DNA of 24,270 bases from Hyaloperonospora brassicae (GCA_947650285.1 CANTFL010000791.1:1-24270), one strand, 5' to 3'; positions 1-8,551 are shown, counted from the stretch's first letter. Made by a program: numbers and translations. Notes: generated by a model not told the origin, from the letters alone.

Positions 1-650
1 TGAAGTAGGCATGGAACGCTGAATGTCAGCCTTCCCTTTATAAAGAATCAAGAAAAGCTTGATGCGGATCGCCCATCTTGGCGATTGCGGATCAGAACAG
101 ACCGTTTCACGTGGTCTGTGACGCCAGCGACTTTGCTATCGGCTGTGCGTTGATGCAGTATGACACAGACGGCGCAGAGCGCGTCGTCTGCTATCAATCG
201 CGTCAGCTGCAACCAGCTGAACTCAATTACCCCAGTGCATGACAAGGAACGCCTTGCCATGAAGTACGCACTGGCTAAGTTCCCGGGTCTGTCTCTTGGG
301 AGATAGACCTTTTGTTTTCTATACGGACCATACGTCATTACGCACGGCCGTAAACAGCCCACACCCTCTCGCAAAGGATGGCGAGGTGGCTGTCTTTTCT
401 TTTAAAAGCGGAGTATAACCTCTCCGTGGAGCATAAACCAGGACAACTAAACGTCGTCGCTGATGTGCATTTCTCTCCCGCCGGCCCGATTTCGAGCCGG
501 ACCGCACAATTCAACAGTGAAGATAAGCCCACTGTTGCGACACTGAGAGTCAGTGTTCCATCGACAATTTACTTGACGACGTACGAAAGGCATACGCGGA
601 AGTTAAGAATCTACACGATTGATGGATCATTTGGTGAATCCATCAAGTAA
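1..650 (+). pseudogene. Gypsy pol fragment: end of reverse transcriptase and RNase H
   Basis: Bases 63-239 read in one frame as the start of a Ty3-type RNase H, including the CDASDFAIGCAL block that holds the first catalytic Asp. A one-base insertion near 234 moves the next part (VHDKERLAMKYAL) into another frame, ended by TAG at 304-306. The following stretch (FYTDHTSLRTAVNSPH) is in a third frame. Bases 378-650 then give the MARWLSF...EYNL...HKPGQLNVVAD segment that links RNase H to integrase. In the family this domain degrades the RNA template during reverse transcription. At least three frame changes make this copy non-functional. Bases 1-62 look like the end of the reverse transcriptase connection region. 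Confidence 0.85.
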
Positions 651-1563
651 ATCCATGAGGGATATACCGGCTTTGTACCGATCCGATGAGGATCGGTATT
701 GTACACGCAACGGATTGCTGTACTATACAGCTGTTGCCGACGACACGCCTCGTGTCGTCGTACCCGCTCATCATGATTTGCGTTTACGCATCATGTATGA
801 GTGTCACGATGCCCCAACAGGCGGCCATCGTGGTAGAGAAAAGACTTACCTCACGGTAAGTCGTGACTTTTACTGGCCACGCCAGTATCAGTTTTCCCGC
901 AAGTACATACGTGCTTGCGAGGCTCGTCAACGGGTGAAGCCTAGTCCTTCATCCCGTGCGCCATTACAGCCTCTGCCTGTTCCGACAGAGAGCTGGCAGT
1001 CCGTTTCAATGGACTTCGTCTTCGGTTTTCCCGAAGACGCTCACAAGAATAATGGTATTCTTGTGTTTTTTTACCGATTCAGCAAGATGGTGCATCTTGC
1101 TACAGTTCCTGAGTCGATCAAGGCTCAAGGTTGTGCTCGTGTCTTTCTAGACACGGTCTTTAGACTCCACGGGTTACCCCGTGAACTCGTATCCGACCGT
1201 GACCCTTGTTTCACGGTGGCATTTTGGCAATCCGTGTTCCGCACATTGGGAACACGATTGAAGATGTCTACTTCTGACCATCCTGAAACAGATGGTCAGA
1301 CGGAACGTGCGAACCGTGTCCTCGAAGAGATCCTTCGAAGATACGCCCACTCGTTTTCGAGTTGGAGCAAATTCCTACCCATGGTGGAATTCTCCATCAA
1401 TAATTCGGTGCATGCTTCAACCCAGCACACACCGTTTTACGTGAATGGCTTACGCCATCCACGTGTGCCCACCCTTCTAAAGTGTGACTCTTGGATAAGG
1501 GTGGAAGGGACTCGCTCGAGCAGAAAACCGTTTTGGCTCTTGCTCATCACGTGTCGACGCTAA
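619..1563 (+). pseudogene. Gypsy integrase (zinc-binding N-terminus and DDE core)
   Basis: The 314-codon stretch carries an integrase that inserts element cDNA into the host genome. The N-terminal zinc-binding HHCC module is at residues 63, 70 and 100, but the fourth ligand at residue 103 is Arg (CGT at 925-927) where Cys is expected. The catalytic triad is visible: Asp132 (SMDFVFG), Asp193 (VSDRDP) and Glu229 (QTERAN), with the D-35-E spacing of the family. The frame opens at a TTG and has no proper start of its own, because this is an internal piece of a polyprotein. It overlaps the preceding RNase H fragment in another frame, so a frameshift lies near 610-650. The last 20 residues run out of frame before the stop. 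Confidence 0.88.
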
Positions 1564-2272
1564 CGTCGTCACGTATAATGCCGATGTCGATCAGGTCGAC
1601 ATCGATGAAGAAGATCACCTCAATAATAGCGACGACGCTATTATTGAATCGGATGATGATGACGATGCTGGTATATTCAGCATCGTCAACGATTATTCCA
1701 GCGAGGAAGAAGACACCCTCGCTGAAGAAGAGAACAATCTCTTAGCAGTGCGCACGAAGCGAACTGAAAGACAAAACAGCGAGTCAGCAGAGAACACCCT
1801 TCTGACTCGAGAGGCGGTAGTCCGTTTCACATAGGACTCCATCGCAAATGCGGTGGACCGCCAGAAACGGAACGCAGACAAGAATGGAAGAGAAAATGTT
1901 CTTTCATTTAAAATTAACGACCTAGTACTACTGTCTACGGTAAAATTACCTGGACATGCAGTCACTAGTGTCGGCAGTAGTTTACTACTGCCGAAGTACA
2001 TTGGGCCATTTCGAGTGTTTCATCGCAAGGGCAATGCATACACACTCGAATTGCCACGTAAGATGTGCACACATCCTACGTTTTACGTGGGGCGACTCAG
2101 GACGTATTGTCAGTACGAGCCTTCTTCTTCCGATGAAGATAGCCCCACGTTCAAGAACATCCATCAAGTTCTCGCGTTCGCGCTCCAGACGATCCGTCTG
2201 GTTGCGCAGATAAAATACCTTGACACCCAACCGAGAGATCTCTCCGCGAGCTGTCGCCAGCTCGCCGAATAG
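1564..2272 (+). pseudogene. Gypsy pol: acidic linker and integrase C-terminal region
   Basis: Bases 1564-1852 encode, in broken frames, an acidic Asp/Glu-rich linker. From 1853 a frame stays open to 2272. It reads KRNADKNGR, then DLVLLSTVKLP, then YIGPFRVFHRKGNAYTLELPRKM and FYVGRLR. This is the SH3-like C-terminal integrase region (GPF/Y-type module) of Ty3/Gypsy elements, thought to bind DNA and help multimerise integrase. Similarity fades after about 2130, and the rest to the stop at 2272 overlaps the antisense coiled-coil ORF. A second, older copy of the same segment lies on the - strand at 10106-10955, which confirms it as a conserved part of the element. Confidence 0.8.
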
Positions 2273-2503
2273 GGAGCGGAAATCCCGCTCGAATTGAAGC
2301 TGCACCGTGGCATAATCGGCGCAATCCCTTGCCCGATCAGCCTCGTGATCTTTGCGGTTCTTCCGCACGGTATCAGTCAAAGCGTAGCGTCTGTCGCGCT
2401 CGTGCTTCAAGTCATCGCGCAATTCATCGATTGCGCGATCCATCTCGTAAGGATCGAGATGGTGAGCCGAATCATCTGGAGGAGGTCTTTCCTCCTCCAC
2501 CAC
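1985..2503 (-). CDS. Second antisense ORF, coiled-coil, in the Gypsy pol spacer
   Basis: This 172-codon ORF starts 46 bases beyond the stop of the larger antisense ORF and runs the same way. Residues 15-115 are strongly charged with heptad-like spacing (DRAIDELRDDLKHERDRR, later ELATARGEISRL and RLERERENLMDVLERG), which reads as a long coiled coil. About the last 45 residues are the antisense of the conserved integrase C-terminal region and are probably passive. It could be the downstream part of the same antisense gene, separated by a frameshift or by an intron that removes the chromodomain antisense. It could also be a chance product of the Arg-rich pol spacer. No known family was recognised. 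Confidence 0.35.
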   Translation of the reverse strand: MVEEERPPPDDSAHHLDPYEMDRAIDELRDDLKHERDRRYALTDTVRKNRKDHEADRARDCADYATVQLQFERDFRSLFGELATARGEISRLGVKVFYLRNQTDRLERERENLMDVLERGAIFIGRRRLVLTIRPESPHVKRRMCAHLTWQFECVCIALAMKHSKWPNVLRQ

Positions 2504-2724
2504 ATCCTTTGGAGGATGCTCACGGTGGTCAACGCTTTCTAGTGGAGCCTATCTTGAATCACCGTGACGATTCAGTATTAAGGAAGAGCTACCTCGTCCA
2601 GTGGCGGGGGTATTCACCCTCTTGGAACAGCTGGGAGCCCCGCTCTCAGCTGTTGATGGATGTTGAAGGTCTCGTCCGCCAGTACGACGAGACGCATCCG
2701 AAGAGTACTCGGGACCATCGGTAA
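2329..2724 (+). pseudogene. Gypsy pol C-terminus with chromodomain
   Basis: The first 60 codons are an Arg/Ser-rich spacer ending in a Pro run (PPPPHP). From about 2536 the frame reads FLVEPILNHR, then SYLVQWRGY and WNSWEP, then a helix ending VRQYDETHP. This is the chromodomain fold signature (V-E-x-I...YLVKWxGY...TWEP) found at the end of integrase in chromoviruses, where it is thought to steer insertion to marked chromatin. The frame stops with TAA at 2722-2724. It is separated from the integrase C-terminal fragment by a stop at 2270-2272 and a frame change. It overlaps the 3' end of the opposite-strand ORF. Confidence 0.85.
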
Positions 2725-3700
2725 ACACGCGCCCTAGGCGTTTGTAGACGGATTGCAAGTTTGCAATCGCGTCACGCATCTCCTCCGAGAGATGTGCCCT
2801 TCCCCAGGGTGAACTTAGGGGATACACGTCCCTATGTGCACGCTGCGAGTTGTCAACACAACTCGCACAAGGGTCTCCCCATGTGAGGCAAGGAATGCCT
2901 GCCTCACTCGACAAACAGTGCAACCGGTACCTGGCACCGGTTGGCGTTCGCTTTTCGAATTCGAGGTGTGTCGCCTCAAGTTTCTTGAGCCACCCTTCTC
3001 GTCCAAAATTCTTTACGTTTTGGACGAACGCGTTCCACGCAGCCAAAAGCGAGGCTTTGTCATGCTTTTGGTTGCTGTTGTACCATCGATGTCTAAGAAA
3101 GACATCGAGATAAAAATCTTCTTCAGCGCGAAAGTTGCTCGCGCTGAGACTCAAGCGATGAAGCTCAGTCGCATCGAATAAGGGTATTCGATGGTGTCGG
3201 CTTGTCTCGTGAGACAATCTATTGATGAGCCGTTCGGGCAAACGCCACGGCTTCAGCTCACCACGATTCATAGTGGTACCCTTGTCGGTACCACGGTTGT
3301 CAGTATGACGATGGGTTGCACCATCGTCAGGTCGCTCGTGCGAAGGAGCACGAGCTGATTGCGGTGATGAGCAAACATACTCATCATCAGATTCGTCATC
3401 ACTGCCGAACAGACTATGTTGCAACTCACGAGTCCGTTCGTTCGGCAGTGGCTGCGGCGAATACTGAGGCGTCGCCGGTGAGCGAGACGCCTCTGCAGCA
3501 TTGCCCGAGTCAGACACGTCTGACTCGCCAGAGTAGATGACCTCAATGTCGGAGTCATCATGCGCACGCGGTGCAGTACCGCGTGCACCTGCATCACCTC
3601 TTGCTGCAGGCGAAGAACGAGCAGCAGACGACGAATCGCCTGCCACAGAAGCTGGCACAGGCACAGACTCTGTGTGCCTTGAGTCACCCCGCATAGACAT
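2549..3700 (-). CDS. Antisense ORF of the Gypsy element, function unknown
   Basis: An uninterrupted 383-codon ORF runs against pol, from ATG at 3700 to a stop at 2549-2551, filling the space between the 3' LTR and the chromodomain. Residues 1-150 are Ser/Ala/Asp/Glu-rich and look disordered. From about residue 150 the sequence looks folded: WRLPERLINRLS, then FDATELHRLS, NFRAEEDFYLDVFLRHRWYN, NFGREGWLKKLEA and TWGDPCASC. I recognise no catalytic motif or named domain. I recall similar proteins annotated as hypothetical in oomycetes, but this was not checked. About the last 58 codons overlap the chromodomain in antisense and may be passive. The ORF is open while the neighbouring pol is full of breaks, which suggests it is real and was under separate constraint. 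It may be an accessory or regulatory protein of the element. Confidence 0.6.
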   Translation of the reverse strand: MSMRGDSRHTESVPVPASVAGDSSSAARSSPAARGDAGARGTAPRAHDDSDIEVIYSGESDVSDSGNAAEASRSPATPQYSPQPLPNERTRELQHSLFGSDDESDDEYVCSSPQSARAPSHERPDDGATHRHTDNRGTDKGTTMNRGELKPWRLPERLINRLSHETSRHHRIPLFDATELHRLSLSASNFRAEEDFYLDVFLRHRWYNSNQKHDKASLLAAWNAFVQNVKNFGREGWLKKLEATHLEFEKRTPTGARYRLHCLSSEAGIPCLTWGDPCASCVDNSQRAHRDVYPLSSPWGRAHLSEEMRDAIANLQSVYKRLGRVFTDGPEYSSDASRRTGGRDLQHPSTAESGAPSCSKRVNTPATGRGSSSLILNRHGDSR

Positions 3701-3820
3701 GTTAACTATGCGAGATCAGGTCAAGTTATGAACGGAATTGACCCAACAAGTGCTCCCTGTCCCAATGGTTACCAACGGGTGGCCGCCATATTTTCGATAG
3801 TCACACGGTGACTATCAGTT

Positions 3821-3832
3821 AAGGCGGGGTGA
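3821..3832 (+). other. Polypurine tract of the Gypsy element
   Basis: A purine-rich run (AAGGCGGGGTGA) directly abuts the LTR start TGTAACG at 3833. In LTR retrotransposons this tract primes plus-strand DNA synthesis. The position and composition fit; priming itself is inferred. Confidence 0.65.
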
Positions 3833-4223
3833 TGTAACGAGGCAGCCCGTTACATGGAATTGTCACTTTAAAAGAAAGTGACAATAAAGAATATTAAGTG
3901 AATATTCTTTGAATAATATCACCGATAGTGGTGATATTGGTGACGCGACCAAAGGGTCTGCTCATTGGTTGATATCGTGATGATATCAACCCAATAATCG
4001 CCGCAAGACGCGCGCAATGAGTGGTGACGAGACGTCACCATACACTCAGTTATATTAGCATAATTAAGTTAAGTCAAACAAAGAGACAGTAGTTAAAAGA
4101 CTTAATTATATTAATACAACAGTTCTGCTTTTCCCCTATCTACGCTTCCTCGCTTGCCTTGTGTACGTCTGTCGGGGCACCGATACCCTTGCGTTAAGCT
4201 CACGCAAGGGTATGCCCGTTACA
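3833..4223 (+). repeat. Gypsy 3' LTR (391 bp)
   Basis: It starts TGTAACG and ends CGTTACA, a 7-bp terminal inverted repeat with the TG...CA ends usual for LTRs. It contains the block GCGCGCAATGAGT at 4010-4022 that recurs in the LTRs at 19834 and, inverted with one change, at 13446. Four long stem-loops fall inside: 3859-3885 (11-bp arms), 3915-3938 (9 bp), one around 3970-3990, and 4183-4213 (12 bp). A second CGTTACA at 4231-4237 is an alternative right end. Confidence 0.85.
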
Positions 4224-4482
4224 GAATCTACGTTACAGATTGCTGGGCTCCGAACGTCCTCTGATAATTTACGACTTCCCCACCCCAATACTACGACCAC
4301 GAACGAGTTGTGCTTCACTTACGGGGCAACCGATTGAGTAGGCGGTCGTATTGGGAAGATATTAGCCCGTGACTTCCCTGCAGGCCCGTTTTGTACCGAC
4401 AATTGCGCGTACCATGTCAATAGTTGATTGGTTCGCATCTAAATGGGCATAAGTATTGATTTGAAGTCCCCGCGCTATTTCC

Positions 4483-5900
4483 ATGCCTCTATTGACTACC
4501 AATCTTCGAGATTTCGCACCCACACCGCCGGAAAAGCTTCCTACAGCTGATGATAATAAACGCTTCGTATGCTACTTTACGGACGCAGATGTGCTATCTG
4601 TTATAAAAGGGTATAATCGCCATATATCAGCCGCACCTGATGGGCTTGATAACTACTTATTCAAAGATACGGCAGCAATCATTGTCTCAGCGCTCTTCAT
4701 CATAAAAAAGTAATACTTGAGGAATCGGAATTACCCCACCTGTCCAGGATTTCCTCATCTTCTTTCCGAGGAAAAAAATGACTCCGATGACGCCATAGAT
4801 CATTGACTCATCGAGTCATTGCAAAGCTACAAAGTCTTGACGAAGGTGTTAGAAAACCCGTTATAACACGCTTTGCACAGGTCTATCAGCGATTCGCCAA
4901 AAACGTTTTGTTCGTCGCCGCAAAATGAAGAAGTCAGGTATGATGATAATGGCTTAACTTAAGACTGCAGCAGTGCAGGACGACTCGACGGCCGAGAAGA
5001 GTTGATGTGCCTTGCTTGTACGATAGTGTACGATACGGTATACCGCGAGTGCCTGTATAAATGGATATGGCTGATCGTTTCGACAAATGGTTTTTAACAT
5101 CATTCGACCATCCACAATGGCACACCAGCCTGGTTTGTTGTGAGCGGTTGCCAGACTCATCCACTCCCAGTGTGATCGGGTGATCGGCAGGGATTTCCGC
5201 TTGCGCCACAATTTGTTTATATTGGTGGTGGAAGCGTTGGGGTTTTCTTTGCAGCAGGACCCATTGCTTGAAGGGCTAAAAGCACCAGGGACTCCGGGGC
5301 AAATAATCTCCTGTATTTAGCGTTTGTAGATGGCTCCACGATATTCCTCACGAATTCTAACCAGATCCCGCATGCATATAGCATTGTAAACGCTTTTGAC
5401 ACACTGGCGGGATTGCATGCTTAACTGACCAATAGAAACTAATATTTGCTAGCCGAGAATCACTGTCGAGCGCTCTGAGGGAATCGAAGTTGATCGGTCC
5501 GGGAAAACCACGAAGTAGTTAGGTTTCGAGATCAAAACCGGTAATTTAAGGAACAATAATTGGGCTCATTGGACCTGGAAGATATAAAGACGTCTCATTA
5601 CGGTACTTGGGTCGCAGCTAGTGTAAGGAGCAAATTTTACGATTCTAATCTCCACCGTCCTTCCCACCTTGCTGTCTACATCGATTGTCTTCTACGTCTG
5701 ATGTGGGCTGTGAAGGAGATGAACAATCGTTACAATATATGTTTGTGGGCGCACGCAACTCCTACTGGCGCTAAGTGCCATAAGGTCGACTCGGAGCTAT
5801 GTATAACACCCCGGCAGGCGGAATAGATGTTGCTGGCCGATGTGTCGGCTGCAGTAAAAACACAAAGGATCAAGAATGACATGCTTTGACTTACCCGACG
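4483..5900 (+). pseudogene. LINE reverse transcriptase remnant
   Basis: Bases 4483-4713 encode a LINE-type pre-RT segment (DADVLSVIKGYNRHISAAPDGLDN; the family has AAGPDG). Bases 4755-4930 then read PLRKKNDSDDAIDH, LLQSYKVLTKVL and ISDS, matching the IPLRKK...DYRPI...K and Q-x-GF blocks. At 5179-5211 the frame gives GDRQGFPLAP, where the family has G-x-RQGCPLSP. At 5323-5334 it gives FVDG, where the catalytic box is F/Y-A/V-DD, so the second catalytic Asp is Gly (GGC). Bases 5720-5840 read NICLWAHAT and SELCITPRQAE, part of the C-terminal connection. The enzyme would copy element RNA at a nicked target; this copy is dead through stops, frame changes and the active-site change. Confidence 0.75.
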
Positions 5901-6686
5901 ATCGGACAAGTTCTTCGAATCCTGGCGCATTTGGGACTATTGTGGGTAAAAACGGGGGCAACCAGGACGAGTGGCTCCAGCTGTGGTGCTGCAACATTCC
6001 GTACCCCGCCGTCGCAGGAAAGCGATATTAGAGTTTGAGCGGATGCTGGGGAATATTTATAATTATAATTGGCCCCAACACCAGACCAGAAACTTCAATT
6101 GACTGAGTCAGTCGCCATGCACTCCGCAGCGTTGCTCGACGGGGCGACTAGTTTGTGGTACGGAGACGAATTCGTTTTATCATCCGCCTCATCTTTCAAT
6201 GATGGATCAATGGGCGTCGATGACATGCCGGCAGAGATCCAGCGCTTTGGTTCACGTTTTAGTAGCCGAAAATTCCATGGATAAGCGATCACAGCGGCAC
6301 AATTTTGGTCGAGACCACGCTTACGAGAACTGAAGCGTAAATGCTTTAACGACTCGCCCTGGCGCGCACGGAGCGCGCGGAATTTGTACTGGTGATTCTT
6401 AGACTCACTAAATATTTTTGGCCTCACTCTGCAGTACAGTTACAGCGATGGTCGACTTACATTATGATCTCCTTGCCAGTTATAGCAATTAATACGGGTA
6501 TTAACCGTACGCTAGCACCATGACTACGTCACGCTTCCCCGTCTCTTTCTACATATGCATGGTCGTTGACTCGAAAAAGATTCATCAACGGTCGACCACA
6601 CGCCACGTCTAATCCCAAGCGGACAATTAAACTTCTCCAATGAAACGATAAACTGAACTGGAAACGACCAGGAATCATTCTGTAGA
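5901..6686 (+). pseudogene. LINE middle region, poorly conserved
   Basis: This stretch lies between recognisable LINE reverse transcriptase and zinc-module parts. It can be followed by fragments such as KTQRIKNDML and LTRRSDKFFESW at about 5850-5930 and a 71-codon open stretch at 6069-6284. No named domain is visible. It is assigned to the LINE by position and strand; the similarity alone is weak. Confidence 0.45.
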
Positions 6687-7592
6687 ATGCCGCTGGACTT
6701 TCTGAAAACGACAGGCGCTCTGACTAGTACTAAGGGACCACGGCCTTGTCTTATTGCGCATCTACTGCTGCACAAAATTCCTGGGCGAGACCCGGTAATA
6801 CGTCAAATCAGTTCTTTCCGGGGGCGCTCAAACGGCAAGATTTACGCTTTCACAAAACAAATTGGCCTGGTCCCTAGGGTTTCTTGGAACGACTGGAAGC
6901 ACGTACAGGGCGGAATGACTGGTAAAGTGCGGCCTTGGGTCAAACGCCGCAGAAAATCCGGTAATAATAGGCATAGTTTTACGGCGTATGAAGTCTGGAC
7001 GTCTTATACGATCGCAATTTGGAAACTTGCACTACACGAAGCGAGTCGAGAACAAGTCTTGCCGCAAGAACCCTGTCTGTAGGAGATGTGTGAAGGCATT
7101 AGAGCACTTGTTCCGAGGTTGTCCCTACGCCGTTGTATTAGTTAAAAAATGGACGGGCATTAGACGAGGGAAAGGGTGTCTGGCCGGCAAAGTCAACGCT
7201 TCTTTAACGCGTATGCCAGTTGACGAGTCGCCAGCGTCCCCACATAGTTGGTGACGATTCTCGCAGACCAGTTCAGAAGGATCGAAAGGCGGGTGCGAAT
7301 ATGGCACACCCTTGGGACAATATGTAAAACCCAGCTATGGTCTGGACAAAACGTCTCAGTCTGTCAATTGGCCACAGAAAACATAACCAGCATCACGTTC
7401 AAGTTTGAAGAAGCATTCATCCGCAAATTGTGCGCTATAGAGATACGTAAATATCAAAATCAGTCGCCTGCTATACGTGGTGCCATGCTATATGCATGCA
7501 AGGAGTTGCTCGAGCACAAACCAATAGGGTTACTAGGCATTTCTGGGGCTATCCATGGTCAGCACCCGGATCCTCCGACGATGACATCATAG
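6687..7592 (+). pseudogene. LINE C-terminal zinc-binding (zf-RVT-like) remnant
   Basis: Three overlapping open stretches (6687-7082, 6988-7254, 7248-7592) in different frames cover the C-terminal part of a LINE ORF2. The key motif is at 7078-7122: Cys-x2-Cys-x5-His-x4-Cys in the context PVCRRCVKALEHLFRGCPYA. This is the CCHC module found after reverse transcriptase in many LINEs and thought to bind nucleic acid. The tail (IWHTLGTICKTQLWSGQN, then FKFEEAFIRKLCAIEIRKY) is typical of the helical end of such proteins. The frame changes at about 7000 and 7250 break the protein. Confidence 0.65.
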
Positions 7593-7639
7593 ATCAGACT
7601 ATATCAGAGATCTTGCACATAGTCAATTATGTATAAATA

Positions 7640-7815
7640 GAAAGTATGAGCCCACTTTTATCAGCCAATCATGAAGCGATGTCAAATATCACCTCCAAAG
7701 GTAAAGTTCCTTCAATATTGACTCGCAAGAATATCATTGGAAACAATTATTCAATAAATACAGTATATACAATGACACAATTCGTTCCAACTTTAGCAGG
7801 TGATGTTGCGGCGAT
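7640..7815 (-). repeat. Diverged Gypsy LTR fragment (reverse orientation)
   Basis: This segment aligns by eye with 13760-13890 of the LTR at 13446-13910 in the same orientation. Shared blocks include TTGACTCGCAAG, the run around ATGtCAAATAT, and ACAATTCG followed by CCAA. Clear LTR ends were not found, so it is either truncated or heavily decayed. It may be the 3' LTR of the same old - strand element whose 5' LTR is at 13446-13910. Confidence 0.55.
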
Positions 7816-7900
7816 GTGTGTAAGGTGTATATTCTGTATTAGGAGTTGTTTAGGGGTATTGTATTTGTGATTTGTACCCAGGCAAGACACATAATTGGAT

Positions 7901-7965
7901 CAGTCGTCTGGCGAAGACTATACCACGCTGGTAACTAAGGGTTCAAGCCCTGGCGTGGGCTGGTT
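7901..7965 (+). repeat. tRNA-like (SINE-like) sequence
   Basis: At 7940-7950 GGTTCAAGCCC matches the RNA polymerase III box B consensus GGTTCRANYCC exactly. At 7909-7919 TGGCGAAGACT matches box A at 10 of 11 positions. Box B sits in a hairpin: CCACGC (7923-7928) pairs with GCGTGG (7953-7958), and AGGG pairs with CCCT around the T loop. The spacing from box A to box B is 31 nt, shorter than in a real tRNA, and no acceptor stem forms, so this is not a functional tRNA gene. A tRNA-derived SINE head is the likeliest origin; such families are known in Phytophthora. Confidence 0.35.
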
Positions 7966-8509
7966 AGTGACTGACTCGAAGCAACACCATTTTGGATAGA
8001 ACGTAGCGGAGTTTTTGCTGCAGATATCTTACAAAAAGTAATTACTCAAGGGTAGGACTAAAAGCCAATTGGGAGAAAGGACATGAAGAACCGGTGACTG
8101 AGAGCCATCGGCTTCTGACAGCAATTAGTTTCGAAGCACAAAAATCTATGGAATGGAACTCACTTTAAATTAGCAATCTCGGTGGAAAGCCATCTTCATC
8201 TGAGTAGAAACGCTCGAAACAACATTCGATCTTACATCCCATGACGCGTATTTGACTCATGCTCGTTACATCACCCACTTGAACCATCATTTTTTTTGTT
8301 ACTGAGATACGTCTAATTGGTGACCGAGTGACTACTGCTGGAACACTATGAGAAGGAAGCATATGTTAGTATAATTCAACGCATGAACGACATTCATCCG
8401 CGTTGCTAAAAATCATGCAAGGTGCATCTAGGTCTACTGCGAACGTGGATTCAGGAATGCGTGTAGCCATCCAGTATGCAATTAAAAATAAGAGCAGGTG
8501 TTAAGTCAC
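7966..8509. other. No gene recognised
   Basis: AT-rich sequence with short open stretches only; the longest is 65 codons on the - strand (8165-8362) and has no recognisable domain. It lies inside the presumed old - strand Gypsy copy and is probably decayed repeat. Confidence 0.4.
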
Positions 8510-8530
8510 TGCTGCTACTGAGTAGCAGCA
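8510..8530. repeat. 21-bp near-perfect palindrome
   Basis: TGCTGCTACT (8510-8519) and AGTAGCAGCA (8521-8530) are perfect inverted repeats around one central base. The sequence resembles the stems tiled over the Gypsy element at 1-4223. Confidence 0.8.
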
Positions 8531-8551
8531 CAAACTTCAATCGCCCAGTAA

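Larger units (their letters stand above)
203..4213. repeat. Tiled short inverted repeats (stem-loops) across the Gypsy element
   Basis: Perfect short stems with small loops occur throughout. Checked examples (arm length, span): 7 bp 203-220; 10 bp 738-760; 10 bp 1042-1065; 9 bp 1081-1101; 10 bp 1273-1300; 9 bp 1582-1604; 11 bp 1621-1646; 9 bp 1661-1687; 8 bp 1699-1724; 8 bp 2751-2768; 10 bp 2844-2867; 9 bp 3086-3108; 8 bp 3124-3146; 9 bp 3172-3193; 8 bp 3273-3294; 9 bp 3306-3329; 8 bp 3334-3355; 11 bp 3400-3450; 8 bp 3466-3493; 10 bp 3506-3527; 9 bp 3564-3586; 9 bp 3796-3816; 11 bp 3859-3885; 12 bp 4183-4213. They cross sense-coding, antisense-coding and LTR sequence. By eye the LINE and the host genes show few. 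Confidence 0.85.
1..4223 (+). mobile_element. Ty3/Gypsy chromovirus-type LTR retrotransposon, 3' part
   Basis: The order of parts is reverse transcriptase tail, RNase H, integrase, linker, chromodomain, polypurine tract and 3' LTR, which is the order of Ty3/Gypsy chromoviruses. The element begins before the window, so gag, protease, most of the reverse transcriptase and the 5' LTR are not visible. Pol is split over several frames by small indels and stops, so this copy cannot make a full polyprotein. An extra long ORF lies on the opposite strand between chromodomain and LTR. The LTR edge with its inverted TGTAACG/CGTTACA ends sets the right boundary. The family resembles elements widespread in Phytophthora and downy mildews (recalled, not searched). 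Confidence 0.9.
4483..7592 (+). mobile_element. Decayed non-LTR retrotransposon (LINE)
   Basis: Translated pieces in changing frames follow the order of a LINE ORF2: a pre-reverse-transcriptase region, the reverse transcriptase core, thumb and connection, a C-terminal CCHC zinc module and a tail. The element starts 260 bases after the Gypsy LTR. An endonuclease domain was not seen; it may lie in unreadable sequence before 4483 or may have been lost. No poly-A tail was found at the right end, where an LTR fragment begins. Dense stops and frame changes show it is old. Bases 4224-4482 between LTR and LINE hold nothing I can name. Confidence 0.75.

Noticed and set aside
7901..7965. Functional tRNA gene
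   Set aside because: Box spacing is too short and no acceptor or anticodon arm can be formed.
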